Shown one piece after another: positions 1 through 7,147 of a DNA stretch of 27,605 nucleotides. The stretch is taken from contig CANPXY010000008.1 in assembly GCA_947587115.1 (NCBI GenBank), positions 1 through 27,605 of the forward strand, read 5' to 3'. Numbering within the stretch: the stretch's first letter is position 1; each line of letters begins with the position of its first letter. Below the pieces are notes generated by a model. It saw only the letters and a list, made by a program, of their open reading frames with translations, was not told the DNA's origin and searched no databases. The stretch comes from an uncultured Bacilli bacterium (GTDB taxonomy: Bacteria; Bacillota_I; Bacilli_A; RF39; UBA660). Position numbers and translations under genes: made by a program.

Positions 1-285
1 TATGCGACGAACAACGCACACATGTATTACATTATTTTGCCTACAGCGGAAAAGCGAGATGAAGTAATAGCATACTTGAAAGAAAACGATATTCTTGCAC
101 CTTTCCATTATATTCCGTTACATCTTTCTCCAATGGGGGAAAAATATGGTTATCAAAAAGGCTCTTTGCCTGTCACTGAAGATTACGCAGCACGATTATT
201 GAGATTACCACTCTATGCGGATATGACAGACGAAGATGTGGATACAGTTTGTAAGACTTTAAAAAAAATATTAGGAGAAAAGTAA
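1..285 (+). CDS. rffA: dTDP-4-amino-4,6-dideoxygalactose transaminase, C-terminal part
   Basis: The reading frame is open at base 1, so only the last 94 residues of a larger protein are present. The landmarks AHMYYI, PFHYIPLH and RLLRLPLY are those of the C-terminus of RffA/WecE enzymes. These are PLP-dependent, DegT/DnrJ/EryC1-family aminotransferases that turn dTDP-4-keto-6-deoxyglucose into dTDP-4-amino-4,6-dideoxygalactose using glutamate. The catalytic lysine would lie upstream of the window and cannot be seen. The gene ends two bases before the next ATG, so it is cotranscribed with the acetyltransferase that follows. RmlA and RmlB, which make its substrate, are encoded about 2 kb downstream. 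The family call is firm; the exact stereochemistry of the product is inferred. Confidence 0.85.
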   Translation, partial: YATNNAHMYYIILPTAEKRDEVIAYLKENDILAPFHYIPLHLSPMGEKYGYQKGSLPVTEDYAARLLRLPLYADMTDEDVDTVCKTLKKILGEK

Positions 286-287
286 TT

Positions 288-809
288 ATGTTAGAAAATG
301 AAGTTGTAATTTTGAGAGAAATCACAGTAGAAGATACGGATAATATTATCAAGTGGAAAAATTGCGACAGTGTAAAGAACAACTTTTGCATTCAAGAAGA
401 TTTGACTAGAGAGACTCATATGAACTGGTTGAACAATTACGTATTCAAAGGCATTACTAAACAGTTTATTATTTATAGTAAAGAGTTGAAAAAGGATGTG
501 GGCAGTACATTTATCAAAAATATCGATCCTGAAAATCGAAAAGGTGAGTTTGGTATTTTCATCGGTGAAGATGATGCAAGAGGAAGAGGAATTGGGTATA
601 ATGCTACAAAATTGATTACTGATTATGGGTTCCAAAAATTAAACCTACATAAAATTTTTTTAAGAGTGTTGAAAGATAATGTTGCTGGGCAGAAAACATA
701 TTGTAAGGCGGGTTATATTGAAGAGGGTATATTTAAAGATGAGATTAAGAAAGGCGATAGTTATAAAGATTTAATTTTTATGGCTAAACTAAATGAACAT
801 GAAAGATAA
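288..809 (+). CDS. GNAT-family N-acetyltransferase, probably acting on an amino sugar nucleotide
   Basis: This 173-aa protein is a single GNAT domain of the RimJ/RimL type. The acetyl-CoA pyrophosphate-binding motif A is visible as RGRGIGYNA (about residues 98-106), followed by the helix leading to YGFQKLNLHKIFL and by NVAGQKTYCKAGYIEEG, the usual C-terminal strand and loop. It begins two bases after the aminotransferase stop, and its last bases overlap the next glycosyltransferase. From this position the likely substrate is the 4-amino group of the dTDP-sugar made by the preceding enzyme, as WecD does for Fuc4N. Protein N-terminal acetylation, the textbook role of RimJ/RimL, is a weaker alternative because of the operon context. 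Confidence 0.8.
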   Translation: MLENEVVILREITVEDTDNIIKWKNCDSVKNNFCIQEDLTRETHMNWLNNYVFKGITKQFIIYSKELKKDVGSTFIKNIDPENRKGEFGIFIGEDDARGRGIGYNATKLITDYGFQKLNLHKIFLRVLKDNVAGQKTYCKAGYIEEGIFKDEIKKGDSYKDLIFMAKLNEHER

Positions 810-1743
810 GATTTCTTTTGTTATCCCTTGTTATAAGTCGCAAGATACAATTCTATTTGTTCTAGAACAGATCAAAAAGGTCATGATCAAAGATTTCAAT
901 GATTATGATTACGAAGTTGTTTTGGTGAATGACGGATCGCCTGATCAATTACATTCTGTTATTATGAATAAGGTTCATGATGATAATGTAAAGTATATTG
1001 AACTTGCAAAAAATTTTGGGCAGCATAATGCAGTGATGGCTGGGTTGCACTCTGTGACAGGATCTATCATTGTTTGCCTCGATGATGACAATCAATCTCC
1101 TGTCGAGGAACTCCCAAAATTAATTCATGCTTTAAATTCTGATGTCGATGTCGTATATGCCAAATATGCTTCAAAAAAACATTCTTTGTTTCGCAATTTT
1201 GGAAGTAAAATCAATGATTATATGTTGGTGAAATTATTAGGTAAACCAAAGAATTTATATATATCAAGTTTTTTTGTAATGAAGTCATATGTTAAAGATG
1301 AAATCATCAAGTACCAAAATCCTTATCCATATTTAGGAGGCCTTATTCTACGTGTCACCAATAAAATCGTTAATGTAGAAACGAATCATCATCAAAGAAT
1401 GGCAGGTACTTCTGGATATGATATTAAAAAACTTTTAAAATTATGGGTAAATGGGTTAACTAATTTTTCTATCAGACCTCTTAGGTTTTCTATTCTATGT
1501 TCTTTTATTCTTATTTTCTGTGCATTTGTTTTTGGAATTTATGTTATTGTTAATAAATTTTTAAACCCTCTTACTCCACTAGGCTGGTCATCTACTATTT
1601 TAGTAATCTTAGCTGTTGGTTCTATTTTGACTTTGCTTTTAGGGATCATTGGAGAATATTTGGGAAGAATTTATATTTCCATTAATAATATTCCTCAGTA
1701 CGTAATAAGGAGGAATTCACATGACAAAGAAAAAAAGCGTTAA
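793..1743 (+). CDS. Family 2 glycosyltransferase, ArnC/GtrB-like polyprenyl-phosphate sugar transferase
   Basis: The 316-aa product has an N-terminal GT-A domain. It starts with ISFVIPCYKS, has the nucleotide-binding VNDGS (residues 46-50) and the metal-binding acidic cluster CLDDDNQSP (DDD at 97-99). Two hydrophobic helices follow, at about residues 230-255 and 265-292, and then a basic tail. This is the layout of ArnC, GtrB and DPM1 enzymes, which move a sugar from a nucleotide donor to undecaprenyl phosphate on the cytoplasmic face. The start overlaps the acetyltransferase by 17 bases; an in-frame ATG at 799 is an equally good start. The two flippase-like genes directly after it make the ArnC analogy strong. 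The donor is probably the acetylated amino sugar made by the two upstream genes. Confidence 0.88.
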   Translation: MNMKDKISFVIPCYKSQDTILFVLEQIKKVMIKDFNDYDYEVVLVNDGSPDQLHSVIMNKVHDDNVKYIELAKNFGQHNAVMAGLHSVTGSIIVCLDDDNQSPVEELPKLIHALNSDVDVVYAKYASKKHSLFRNFGSKINDYMLVKLLGKPKNLYISSFFVMKSYVKDEIIKYQNPYPYLGGLILRVTNKIVNVETNHHQRMAGTSGYDIKKLLKLWVNGLTNFSIRPLRFSILCSFILIFCAFVFGIYVIVNKFLNPLTPLGWSSTILVILAVGSILTLLLGIIGEYLGRIYISINNIPQYVIRRNSHDKEKKR

Positions 1744-2065
1744 TTTTCTTTTCATTCAAATGTCATTTCTTATTTATTCTGTTGCTTCTCTTTTATCAAA
1801 GTTAGCTGGACTACATTCTGATAGTATCTATTTTTTCATTTTCTATGGAGCTAGTTTTATCTGTCTGGGATTGTATGCCTTTTGTTGGCAAAAAATATTG
1901 AGTAAAAATTCTCTGATTTTTGCTTATCTTAATAAAGGTGTCACTTTATTGTGGGGAATTTTATTTGGATATTTCATTTTTGGGGAGCCAATTAAGTTTA
2001 CTATGATTTTGGGTATATTGATTGTGTTAACAGGTGTGGCTATTATTCAAAAAGGTGATAAATAA
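1721..2065 (+). CDS. Small four-helix EamA/SMR-type membrane protein, ArnE-like flippase subunit
   Basis: This 114-aa protein has four hydrophobic helices, at about residues 8-26, 36-54, 66-86 and 92-110. It ends with the EamA/SMR hallmark FGEPIKFTMILGILIVLTG followed by a short basic tail. Proteins of this size that come as pairs next to an ArnC-like transferase are known from ArnE/ArnF, which flip undecaprenyl-phosphate aminoarabinose across the membrane. The gene starts inside the end of the transferase gene (23-base overlap) behind an AGGAGG ribosome site, and its stop overlaps the next start. A drug-export role, as for EmrE, is possible from fold alone but does not fit the neighbours. 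Confidence 0.8.
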   Translation: MTKKKSVNFLFIQMSFLIYSVASLLSKLAGLHSDSIYFFIFYGASFICLGLYAFCWQKILSKNSLIFAYLNKGVTLLWGILFGYFIFGEPIKFTMILGILIVLTGVAIIQKGDK

Positions 2066-2385
2066 TGGGAACTTTGATTTTTATTTTTTCTGTATTAATA
2101 GCTAGTATAAGTCAGTTACTATTGAAAAAGGGAAGTGCCAAAAAAGAAAAAAATCTATATTTCAATAAATATACGATTGGCGGATACTTGTTATTGTTTA
2201 CTTCAACTTTGTTGACGGTATATGCATATCGAACTTTAAATCTTTCCATTGGGATGATGTTGGAATCATTAAGCTATATTTTTGTTCCAATGTTAAGTGT
2301 AGTTATTTTGAAAGAGAAACTATCAAAGCGAATTTTACTTGGTATGCTGATTATTGTGTTAGGAGTCGTTTTATATTCTATTTAA
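2065..2385 (+). CDS. Small four-helix EamA/SMR-type membrane protein, ArnF-like flippase subunit
   Basis: The 106-aa product is the partner of the preceding protein. It carries the N-terminal signature ISQLLLKKGS seen in ArnF-type proteins, then helices at about residues 40-57, 62-82 and 88-105, with LKEKLSKRILLGMLIIVLG at the C-terminus. It starts in the TAATG overlap with its partner, so the two are translationally coupled and probably form a heterodimer. The expected role is translocating an undecaprenyl-phosphate-linked sugar to the outer face of the membrane. The stop is followed at once by the promoter of rmlA, so this is the last gene of its transcription block, although no terminator hairpin is visible. 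Confidence 0.8.
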   Translation: MGTLIFIFSVLIASISQLLLKKGSAKKEKNLYFNKYTIGGYLLLFTSTLLTVYAYRTLNLSIGMMLESLSYIFVPMLSVVILKEKLSKRILLGMLIIVLGVVLYSI

Positions 2386-2414
2386 TTGTTAGTTATTGAT
2401 AATTTTGTTATAAT
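2386..2414 (+). promoter_or_regulatory. Promoter of the rmlA-rmlB operon
   Basis: TTGTTA at 2386-2391 and TATAAT at 2409-2414 are separated by 17 bases, with TGT in front of the -10 giving an extended -10. The GGAGG ribosome site starts at 2421, so the predicted transcript begins almost at the ribosome site. Confidence 0.7.
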
Positions 2415-2432
2415 AAAATCGGAGGTATACAT

Positions 2433-3296
2433 ATGAAAGGAATTATTCTAGCAGGAGGAAAAGGGACACGGTTATATCCTATGACGAAAGTTATATCAAA
2501 ACAATTATTGCCTATTTACGATAAGCCGATGATTTATTATCCCTTGTCTGTTTTGTTATTGGCGGGGATTAAAGAGATTTTAATTATCTCTACGGAAGAA
2601 GATCTGCCGATGTATCAAAAATTGTTAGGTGATGGAAGTCGTTTGGGAATTTCTATTTCTTATGAAGTTCAAAAGCAACCTCGAGGACTTGCAGAAGCAT
2701 TTATTATCGGAGAAAAATTTATAGGAGATGATAATGTCTGTTTGGTGTTGGGCGATAATGTTTTCTATGGTTCTACATTACAAGAAAAAGTTGTAGCAGC
2801 GTCATCACTTGAAAGTGGAGCTATTATTTTTGGATCGCTTGTTGAAGATCCTACGCAATTTGGAGTTGTAGAGTTTGATGAGGATTTTAATGCTTTATCG
2901 CTTGAGGAAAAACCAACCAAGCCTAAATCTAATTGGGCAGTGCCAGGACTTTATTTCTATGATAATGAAGTAATTGAAATTGCTAAGACTATTTGTCCTT
3001 CTGCTCGTGGAGAATTAGAAATCACGGCAGTAAACAATGAGTATTTAAAACGCAAAAAGTTAAAGATCATCACTCTAGGAAGAGGAATTGCATGGTTGGA
3101 TACTGGTACAGCAAAAGGACTTAGTCAAGCAGGAGCTTTTGTACAAACTATACAGGAGCGGCAGGGTTATTACATTTCGTGTATTGAGGAAATTGCCTGG
3201 AGGCAAGGATTTATTGATGATGAACAATTATTTAATTTAGGAAGGGAATTACAAATGACAGAATATGGAAAATATATTATGTCACTTGTAAAATAG
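2433..3296 (+). CDS. rmlA: Glucose-1-phosphate thymidylyltransferase
   Basis: RmlA joins glucose-1-phosphate and dTTP to give dTDP-glucose, the first step to dTDP-deoxysugars, in the cytoplasm. The 287-aa length is normal for the family. The nucleotide-binding signature LAGGKGTRLYPMT lies at residues 6-18, LVLGDNVFYG supplies the metal-binding aspartate, and EKPTKPKSNWAVPGLYFYD and GRGIAWLDTGT are typical family blocks. The GGAGG site is five bases upstream of the spacer to ATG 2433, which makes this start secure. It is directly followed by rmlB, but rmlC and rmlD are not in the window. That fits a pathway leaving at the 4-keto sugar towards an amino sugar rather than rhamnose. Confidence 0.96.
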   Translation: MKGIILAGGKGTRLYPMTKVISKQLLPIYDKPMIYYPLSVLLLAGIKEILIISTEEDLPMYQKLLGDGSRLGISISYEVQKQPRGLAEAFIIGEKFIGDDNVCLVLGDNVFYGSTLQEKVVAASSLESGAIIFGSLVEDPTQFGVVEFDEDFNALSLEEKPTKPKSNWAVPGLYFYDNEVIEIAKTICPSARGELEITAVNNEYLKRKKLKIITLGRGIAWLDTGTAKGLSQAGAFVQTIQERQGYYISCIEEIAWRQGFIDDEQLFNLGRELQMTEYGKYIMSLVK

Positions 3297-3305
3297 GAAG
3301 TGTTT

Positions 3306-4331
3306 ATGAAAATATTAGTAACAGGTGGAGCTGGATTTATTGGAGGCAATTTTATACATTATATGTTGAAAGAGCATCCAGAAGATGAGATTGTGTGTTT
3401 GGATTTATTAACATATGCAGGAAATATGGAAACGTTAGAGCCGGTTTTAGGGAATCCAAAATTCAAATTTGTAAAAGGAGATATTACTGATCGTGATTTT
3501 GTTTTCCATTTGTTTGAGGAAGAAAAATTTGATGTTGTAGTTAATTTTGCTGCAGAAAGTCATGTGGATCGATCAATTTATGATCCTGAAGTTTTTCTTA
3601 AGACTAATATTTTGGGCACCGCATGTCTATTGGATGCTTCTAAAAAATTTGGTGTAAAAAGATATCATCAAGTTTCTACTGATGAAGTTTACGGAGACTT
3701 ACCGATTGAAGAAAAAGATTTGTTCTTTACGGAAGAATCTAATATTCATACCTCTAGTCCGTATTCGGCTTCTAAAGCGAGTGCAGATTTGTTGGTGCAA
3801 GCTTACATGAAAACTTATCAGTTACCTGCTACAATCTCGCGTTGTTCAAACAACTATGGTCCTTATCATTTTCCTGAAAAACTTATTCCTTTGGTAATTA
3901 CTCGTGCTTTAAACAATGAGACAATTCCTGTCTATGGAACGGGTGAAAATGTTCGTGATTGGCTCTATGTAACTGATCATTGTCGTGCTATTGATATGAT
4001 TATTCGCAGTGGAAAAGAAGGCGAAATCTATAATATTGGGGGACACAATGAGAAAACAAATTTAGAGGTAGTAAAGGCAATATTAAAGGCTTTAAATAAG
4101 CCAGAATCTTTGATTACTTTTGTTGAAGATCGTAAAGGTCACGATAGAAGATACGCGATCGATCCAACGAAAATTACAGAACAACTTGGATGGCATCATA
4201 ATTATTCTTTTGAGGAAGGAATCAAGATGACAGTAGATTGGTATTTAAGTCATCGTGAATGGTGGGAACATATCATAAACGGCGAATACCAAGACTATTA
4301 TGAAAAAATGTATGGGGGGAAGGAACAATGA
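3306..4331 (+). CDS. rmlB: dTDP-glucose 4,6-dehydratase
   Basis: RmlB converts dTDP-glucose to dTDP-4-keto-6-deoxyglucose using bound NAD. The extended-SDR fold is clear: the Rossmann motif TGGAGFIGGNF near the N-terminus, the dehydratase active-site triplet in STDEVYGD (about residues 124-131) and the YSASK catalytic motif (about 153-157). The chosen start is ATG 3306, giving 341 aa. A GTG at 3300 is in frame, but the only ribosome site (AGGAAG, ending at 3300) would then overlap the start codon. The last codon overlaps the next gene by four bases (ATGA), so the GT-C-like gene is coupled to it. The product is the substrate of the aminotransferase at the left edge. Confidence 0.96.
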   Translation: MKILVTGGAGFIGGNFIHYMLKEHPEDEIVCLDLLTYAGNMETLEPVLGNPKFKFVKGDITDRDFVFHLFEEEKFDVVVNFAAESHVDRSIYDPEVFLKTNILGTACLLDASKKFGVKRYHQVSTDEVYGDLPIEEKDLFFTEESNIHTSSPYSASKASADLLVQAYMKTYQLPATISRCSNNYGPYHFPEKLIPLVITRALNNETIPVYGTGENVRDWLYVTDHCRAIDMIIRSGKEGEIYNIGGHNEKTNLEVVKAILKALNKPESLITFVEDRKGHDRRYAIDPTKITEQLGWHHNYSFEEGIKMTVDWYLSHREWWEHIINGEYQDYYEKMYGGKEQ

Positions 4332-6043
4332 GCAAGGTGCTTGCATATATTAAAGAACACAAATGGTTTTTACTCTGTTTTTTGATTGGTCTTATTCTTT
4401 TTGCCATTCAGATCTCACAGGTAACTTTATATGCAGATGATTTTGAATTGAAAATTACTTCTGATACTGAAGGTTTATTTGGGGTTTTTAACGAGATTCA
4501 TCGTGTTTATTTTAATTGGGGTGGAGGACCAACACCGGGAATTGCTGTATTCTTTTTATTAGGCAATCTTCTTCCTTGGCAGATATTCAGTGTAGCGTTG
4601 TTCGTAGTATTGTTGCTCATGATACTTAAAATGGTTAAGTATCGAGTGCAAATGACTGATAAAGAAGACGCTTTGTTTACTTTATTATTCTATTTCTTTT
4701 GGTTTTTTATATCTATCTACGTATCTCGAGAATCACTTTATTGGTTAGATGGATCGTTGGCTTATTTCTTGCCTGTATTCCTTATGATTGCATATTTTTA
4801 TTACAGTTATCGAATTATGATTAAAAACAAGGAAAGCAAATTAGATTATTTTTTATTACCTATCTTAGCCTTTTTTGCTGGATGGAATAGTCCACAAGCA
4901 GGAGCTATTTCTATTGTAATGGTCGGAGGTTTATTGCTTTTTCAAGTTTTTGTTAACAAGCAAAAATGGAATAAAAAGGTTTTATTTTCATTATTCTTTT
5001 GTATAATAGGTTTTGCGATTCTTTATTTTGCACCTGGTAATGCAGTTCGGCAAGCTACCTTTACAGAATACGTAAGTTTGTCTTTTGTTGAACGAATTTT
5101 TTATCGATTAAAAGATTTGGTTCCACTTTGTATTGATCATCTTAAATATCCAGGAGTGATGTTACCGTGGTTTGTTTTTGCCCTTGTTAATGTTATTATT
5201 ATTTCTTCAGTAAAAAATATTGAAAAAATTAAAGAAAAAAGAATAATGTATGTCTGCCTTGTTATTGCAATTAGTTTTTTGATTGGGCGTTTCTTGTTGC
5301 TTTTGCCAGAACTTCCTAGTAACCTTAGTAAAGTGATCCAATACTTCTACGTATATGATTTATCATATAAGCTTTCCTTGCTTCAACTTGCAGCTCGTAT
5401 GCTTTCTTATGGGTATTTTATTGCTTTTCTTTTATCTGTTATCTATATTACTTATCGTTTGTCACTCATCAAAAAAGATGCAATTCCGATTATTCTTGTT
5501 TTGTCTACTTTTTTGTCTCAGATAGTCATGATATTTGCGCCATATAGTCCAATACGCTCAACTCTTATTACGATTGTTCTTATCATAATAACGATCTTAT
5601 ATATGATTTATAATTATGCCAAGGATCGGTCAAGCATTTTATTAATTCTTGCTTTGTTATTATTGTTCTATAACATATATTATGCAATATTTATTATTGC
5701 TTTATATGTGGGCTATTTACTATGTAATACGAATCGGTCTCTCAAAAATTTATATTTTTATGGTCTTATTTTGTTGGTAGTATTACCAAGTTTTATTAAT
5801 GGTATCATTACGTTTAAGCAATATTATGATAATAAGGCAGTGTATGATAAAAATATCATGCAGATTGAAAAATATAAAGAAAATGGACAACGAGGAAATC
5901 TTGTATTATACAAAGTAGCAGCGGGGAAAGAACTTTATGGTTGGGATTTTATCTATTCTGATATTACTTGGATTCGCGATTCCATATTGGTATATTTTCA
6001 CTTGGATCCTGATACTACAGTGATCGTTGTTGATTCAGAATGA
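4328..6043 (+). CDS. Polytopic membrane protein, DUF6056/GT-C-like glycosyltransferase
   Basis: This 571-aa protein has about a dozen hydrophobic helices and a C-terminal soluble tail of about 70 residues. After the first helix comes YADDFE (DD at 37-38) and then YFNWGGGP. An acidic pair in the first outside loop is what GT-C enzymes use to bind a polyprenyl-phosphate sugar. Further landmarks are YWLDGSLAYFLP (about 138-149) and APGNAVR (about 235-241), and all of these recur in the protein at 7147-8652. The gene is translationally coupled to rmlB and follows the transferase/flippase genes. It therefore probably moves the flipped sugar onto an acceptor outside the cell. The acceptor is unknown. 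The DUF6056 label is from remembered motifs and is less certain than the GT-C-like topology. Confidence 0.72.
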   Translation: MSKVLAYIKEHKWFLLCFLIGLILFAIQISQVTLYADDFELKITSDTEGLFGVFNEIHRVYFNWGGGPTPGIAVFFLLGNLLPWQIFSVALFVVLLLMILKMVKYRVQMTDKEDALFTLLFYFFWFFISIYVSRESLYWLDGSLAYFLPVFLMIAYFYYSYRIMIKNKESKLDYFLLPILAFFAGWNSPQAGAISIVMVGGLLLFQVFVNKQKWNKKVLFSLFFCIIGFAILYFAPGNAVRQATFTEYVSLSFVERIFYRLKDLVPLCIDHLKYPGVMLPWFVFALVNVIIISSVKNIEKIKEKRIMYVCLVIAISFLIGRFLLLLPELPSNLSKVIQYFYVYDLSYKLSLLQLAARMLSYGYFIAFLLSVIYITYRLSLIKKDAIPIILVLSTFLSQIVMIFAPYSPIRSTLITIVLIIITILYMIYNYAKDRSSILLILALLLLFYNIYYAIFIIALYVGYLLCNTNRSLKNLYFYGLILLVVLPSFINGIITFKQYYDNKAVYDKNIMQIEKYKENGQRGNLVLYKVAAGKELYGWDFIYSDITWIRDSILVYFHLDPDTTVIVVDSE

Positions 6044-6205
6044 AAAATATTATTTAACTCGTTAACTAAAAAAGTATAGGAAAATACTACTTGTCATTTC
6101 TGTCTATAATGGATAAGTAAACGTATTATTAGTATAGTATATCGATCAATAAACAAATGAGTATTCATGTGATTGATTTTGATCGAAAGAAAATTATGAG
6201 GTGAA
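6044..6205 (+). other. Intergenic spacer before the second GT2/GT-C pair
   Basis: This 162-base gap holds a TATAAT at 6105-6110 without a convincing -35. A weak hairpin (AGTAT...ATACT near 6074-6089) has no U-tract. An imperfect inverted repeat pairs GATCAAT near 6144 with ATTGAT and GATCG near 6172-6185. It may hold the promoter of the next two genes, but nothing decisive is visible. Confidence 0.35.
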
Positions 6206-7147
6206 ATGGTGAAAAAAATTTCGATTGTTGTACCTTGTTATAATGAGCAGGAAGCTCTTCCATTATTTTATGAAGAGATCTGTAAAATTGCGGATAAAAT
6301 GAAAAAGGTTGAATTTGAATTTTTATTTGTCGATGATGGAAGCCATGATGAGACTCTTTCGATTTGTAGAAATTTTGCCAAAAAGGATCGACGGATCCGA
6401 TATATTTCGTTTTCACGCAATTTTGGAAAAGAAGCTGCCATCTATGCGGGGTTAGAGCATACAACGGGTGATTATGTGGCAACGATGGATGCCGATTTAC
6501 AGGATCCACCATACTTGTTGATCGAAATGTATGATCTCATTCAAAAAGAGGATTATGATTGTGTAGGTACGAGGAGAGTTACAAGAAAAGGAGAACCACC
6601 GATTCGCAGTTTCTTTGCACGTTGCTTCTATAAATTGATCAATAAACTTAGTAAAGTAGAAATGGTCGATGGTGCTAGGGATTTTCGTTTGATGACACGT
6701 CAGATGGTCGATGCCATTCTTTCAATGAAGGAATATAATCGTTATTCGAAAGGATTATTTAGTTTTGTAGGATTTAAAACAAAGTGGCTTGAATATGAAA
6801 ATGTTGAGCGAGTCGCTGGAACGACAAAATGGAGTTTTTGGAAGTTGTTGATGTATGCGATGGATGGGATTATTGCTTTTTCGACAGCACCATTATCTAT
6901 TGCAGTTTTTGTAGGAATTTTATTCTGCGTGGTTTCTTTCATCATGATTTTAGTGATCGTTGTTAAAACCCTATGCTTTGGTGATCCCGTAGGAGGTTGG
7001 CCAAGTATGGTTTGTATTATGTTTTTCTTGAGCGGCATTCAATTATTTTGTATGGGAGTGATGGGAGCTTATTTATCTAAAACATATCTAGAGACGAAAA
7101 ATAGACCCATCTATATTATAAAAGAGACAGAAAGGGATCAACGCTGA
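6206..7147 (+). CDS. Family 2 glycosyltransferase, GtrB-like undecaprenyl-phosphate glycosyltransferase
   Basis: The 313-aa protein is a full GtrB-type enzyme. It shows ISIVVPCYNEQEALP at the N-terminus, FVDDGS (41-46), SFSRNFGKEAA (about 68-78), and the metal-binding MDADLQDPP with DAD at 95-97. VAGTTKWSFWKL then leads into two helices, at about 228-255 and 265-292. Such enzymes load glucose or a related hexose from a UDP donor onto undecaprenyl phosphate. The ribosome site GAGGTG (6198-6203) is very close to ATG 6206; the in-frame GTG at 6209 has better spacing and may be the true start. The gene overlaps the following GT-C-like gene by one base. No dedicated flippase is present, so it may share the ArnE/ArnF-like pair. 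Confidence 0.9.
   Translation: MVKKISIVVPCYNEQEALPLFYEEICKIADKMKKVEFEFLFVDDGSHDETLSICRNFAKKDRRIRYISFSRNFGKEAAIYAGLEHTTGDYVATMDADLQDPPYLLIEMYDLIQKEDYDCVGTRRVTRKGEPPIRSFFARCFYKLINKLSKVEMVDGARDFRLMTRQMVDAILSMKEYNRYSKGLFSFVGFKTKWLEYENVERVAGTTKWSFWKLLMYAMDGIIAFSTAPLSIAVFVGILFCVVSFIMILVIVVKTLCFGDPVGGWPSMVCIMFFLSGIQLFCMGVMGAYLSKTYLETKNRPIYIIKETERDQR

Noticed and set aside
3300..3305. GTG 3300 as start of rmlB
   Set aside because: It overlaps the AGGAAG ribosome site; ATG 3306 begins the family-typical MKILVTGG.
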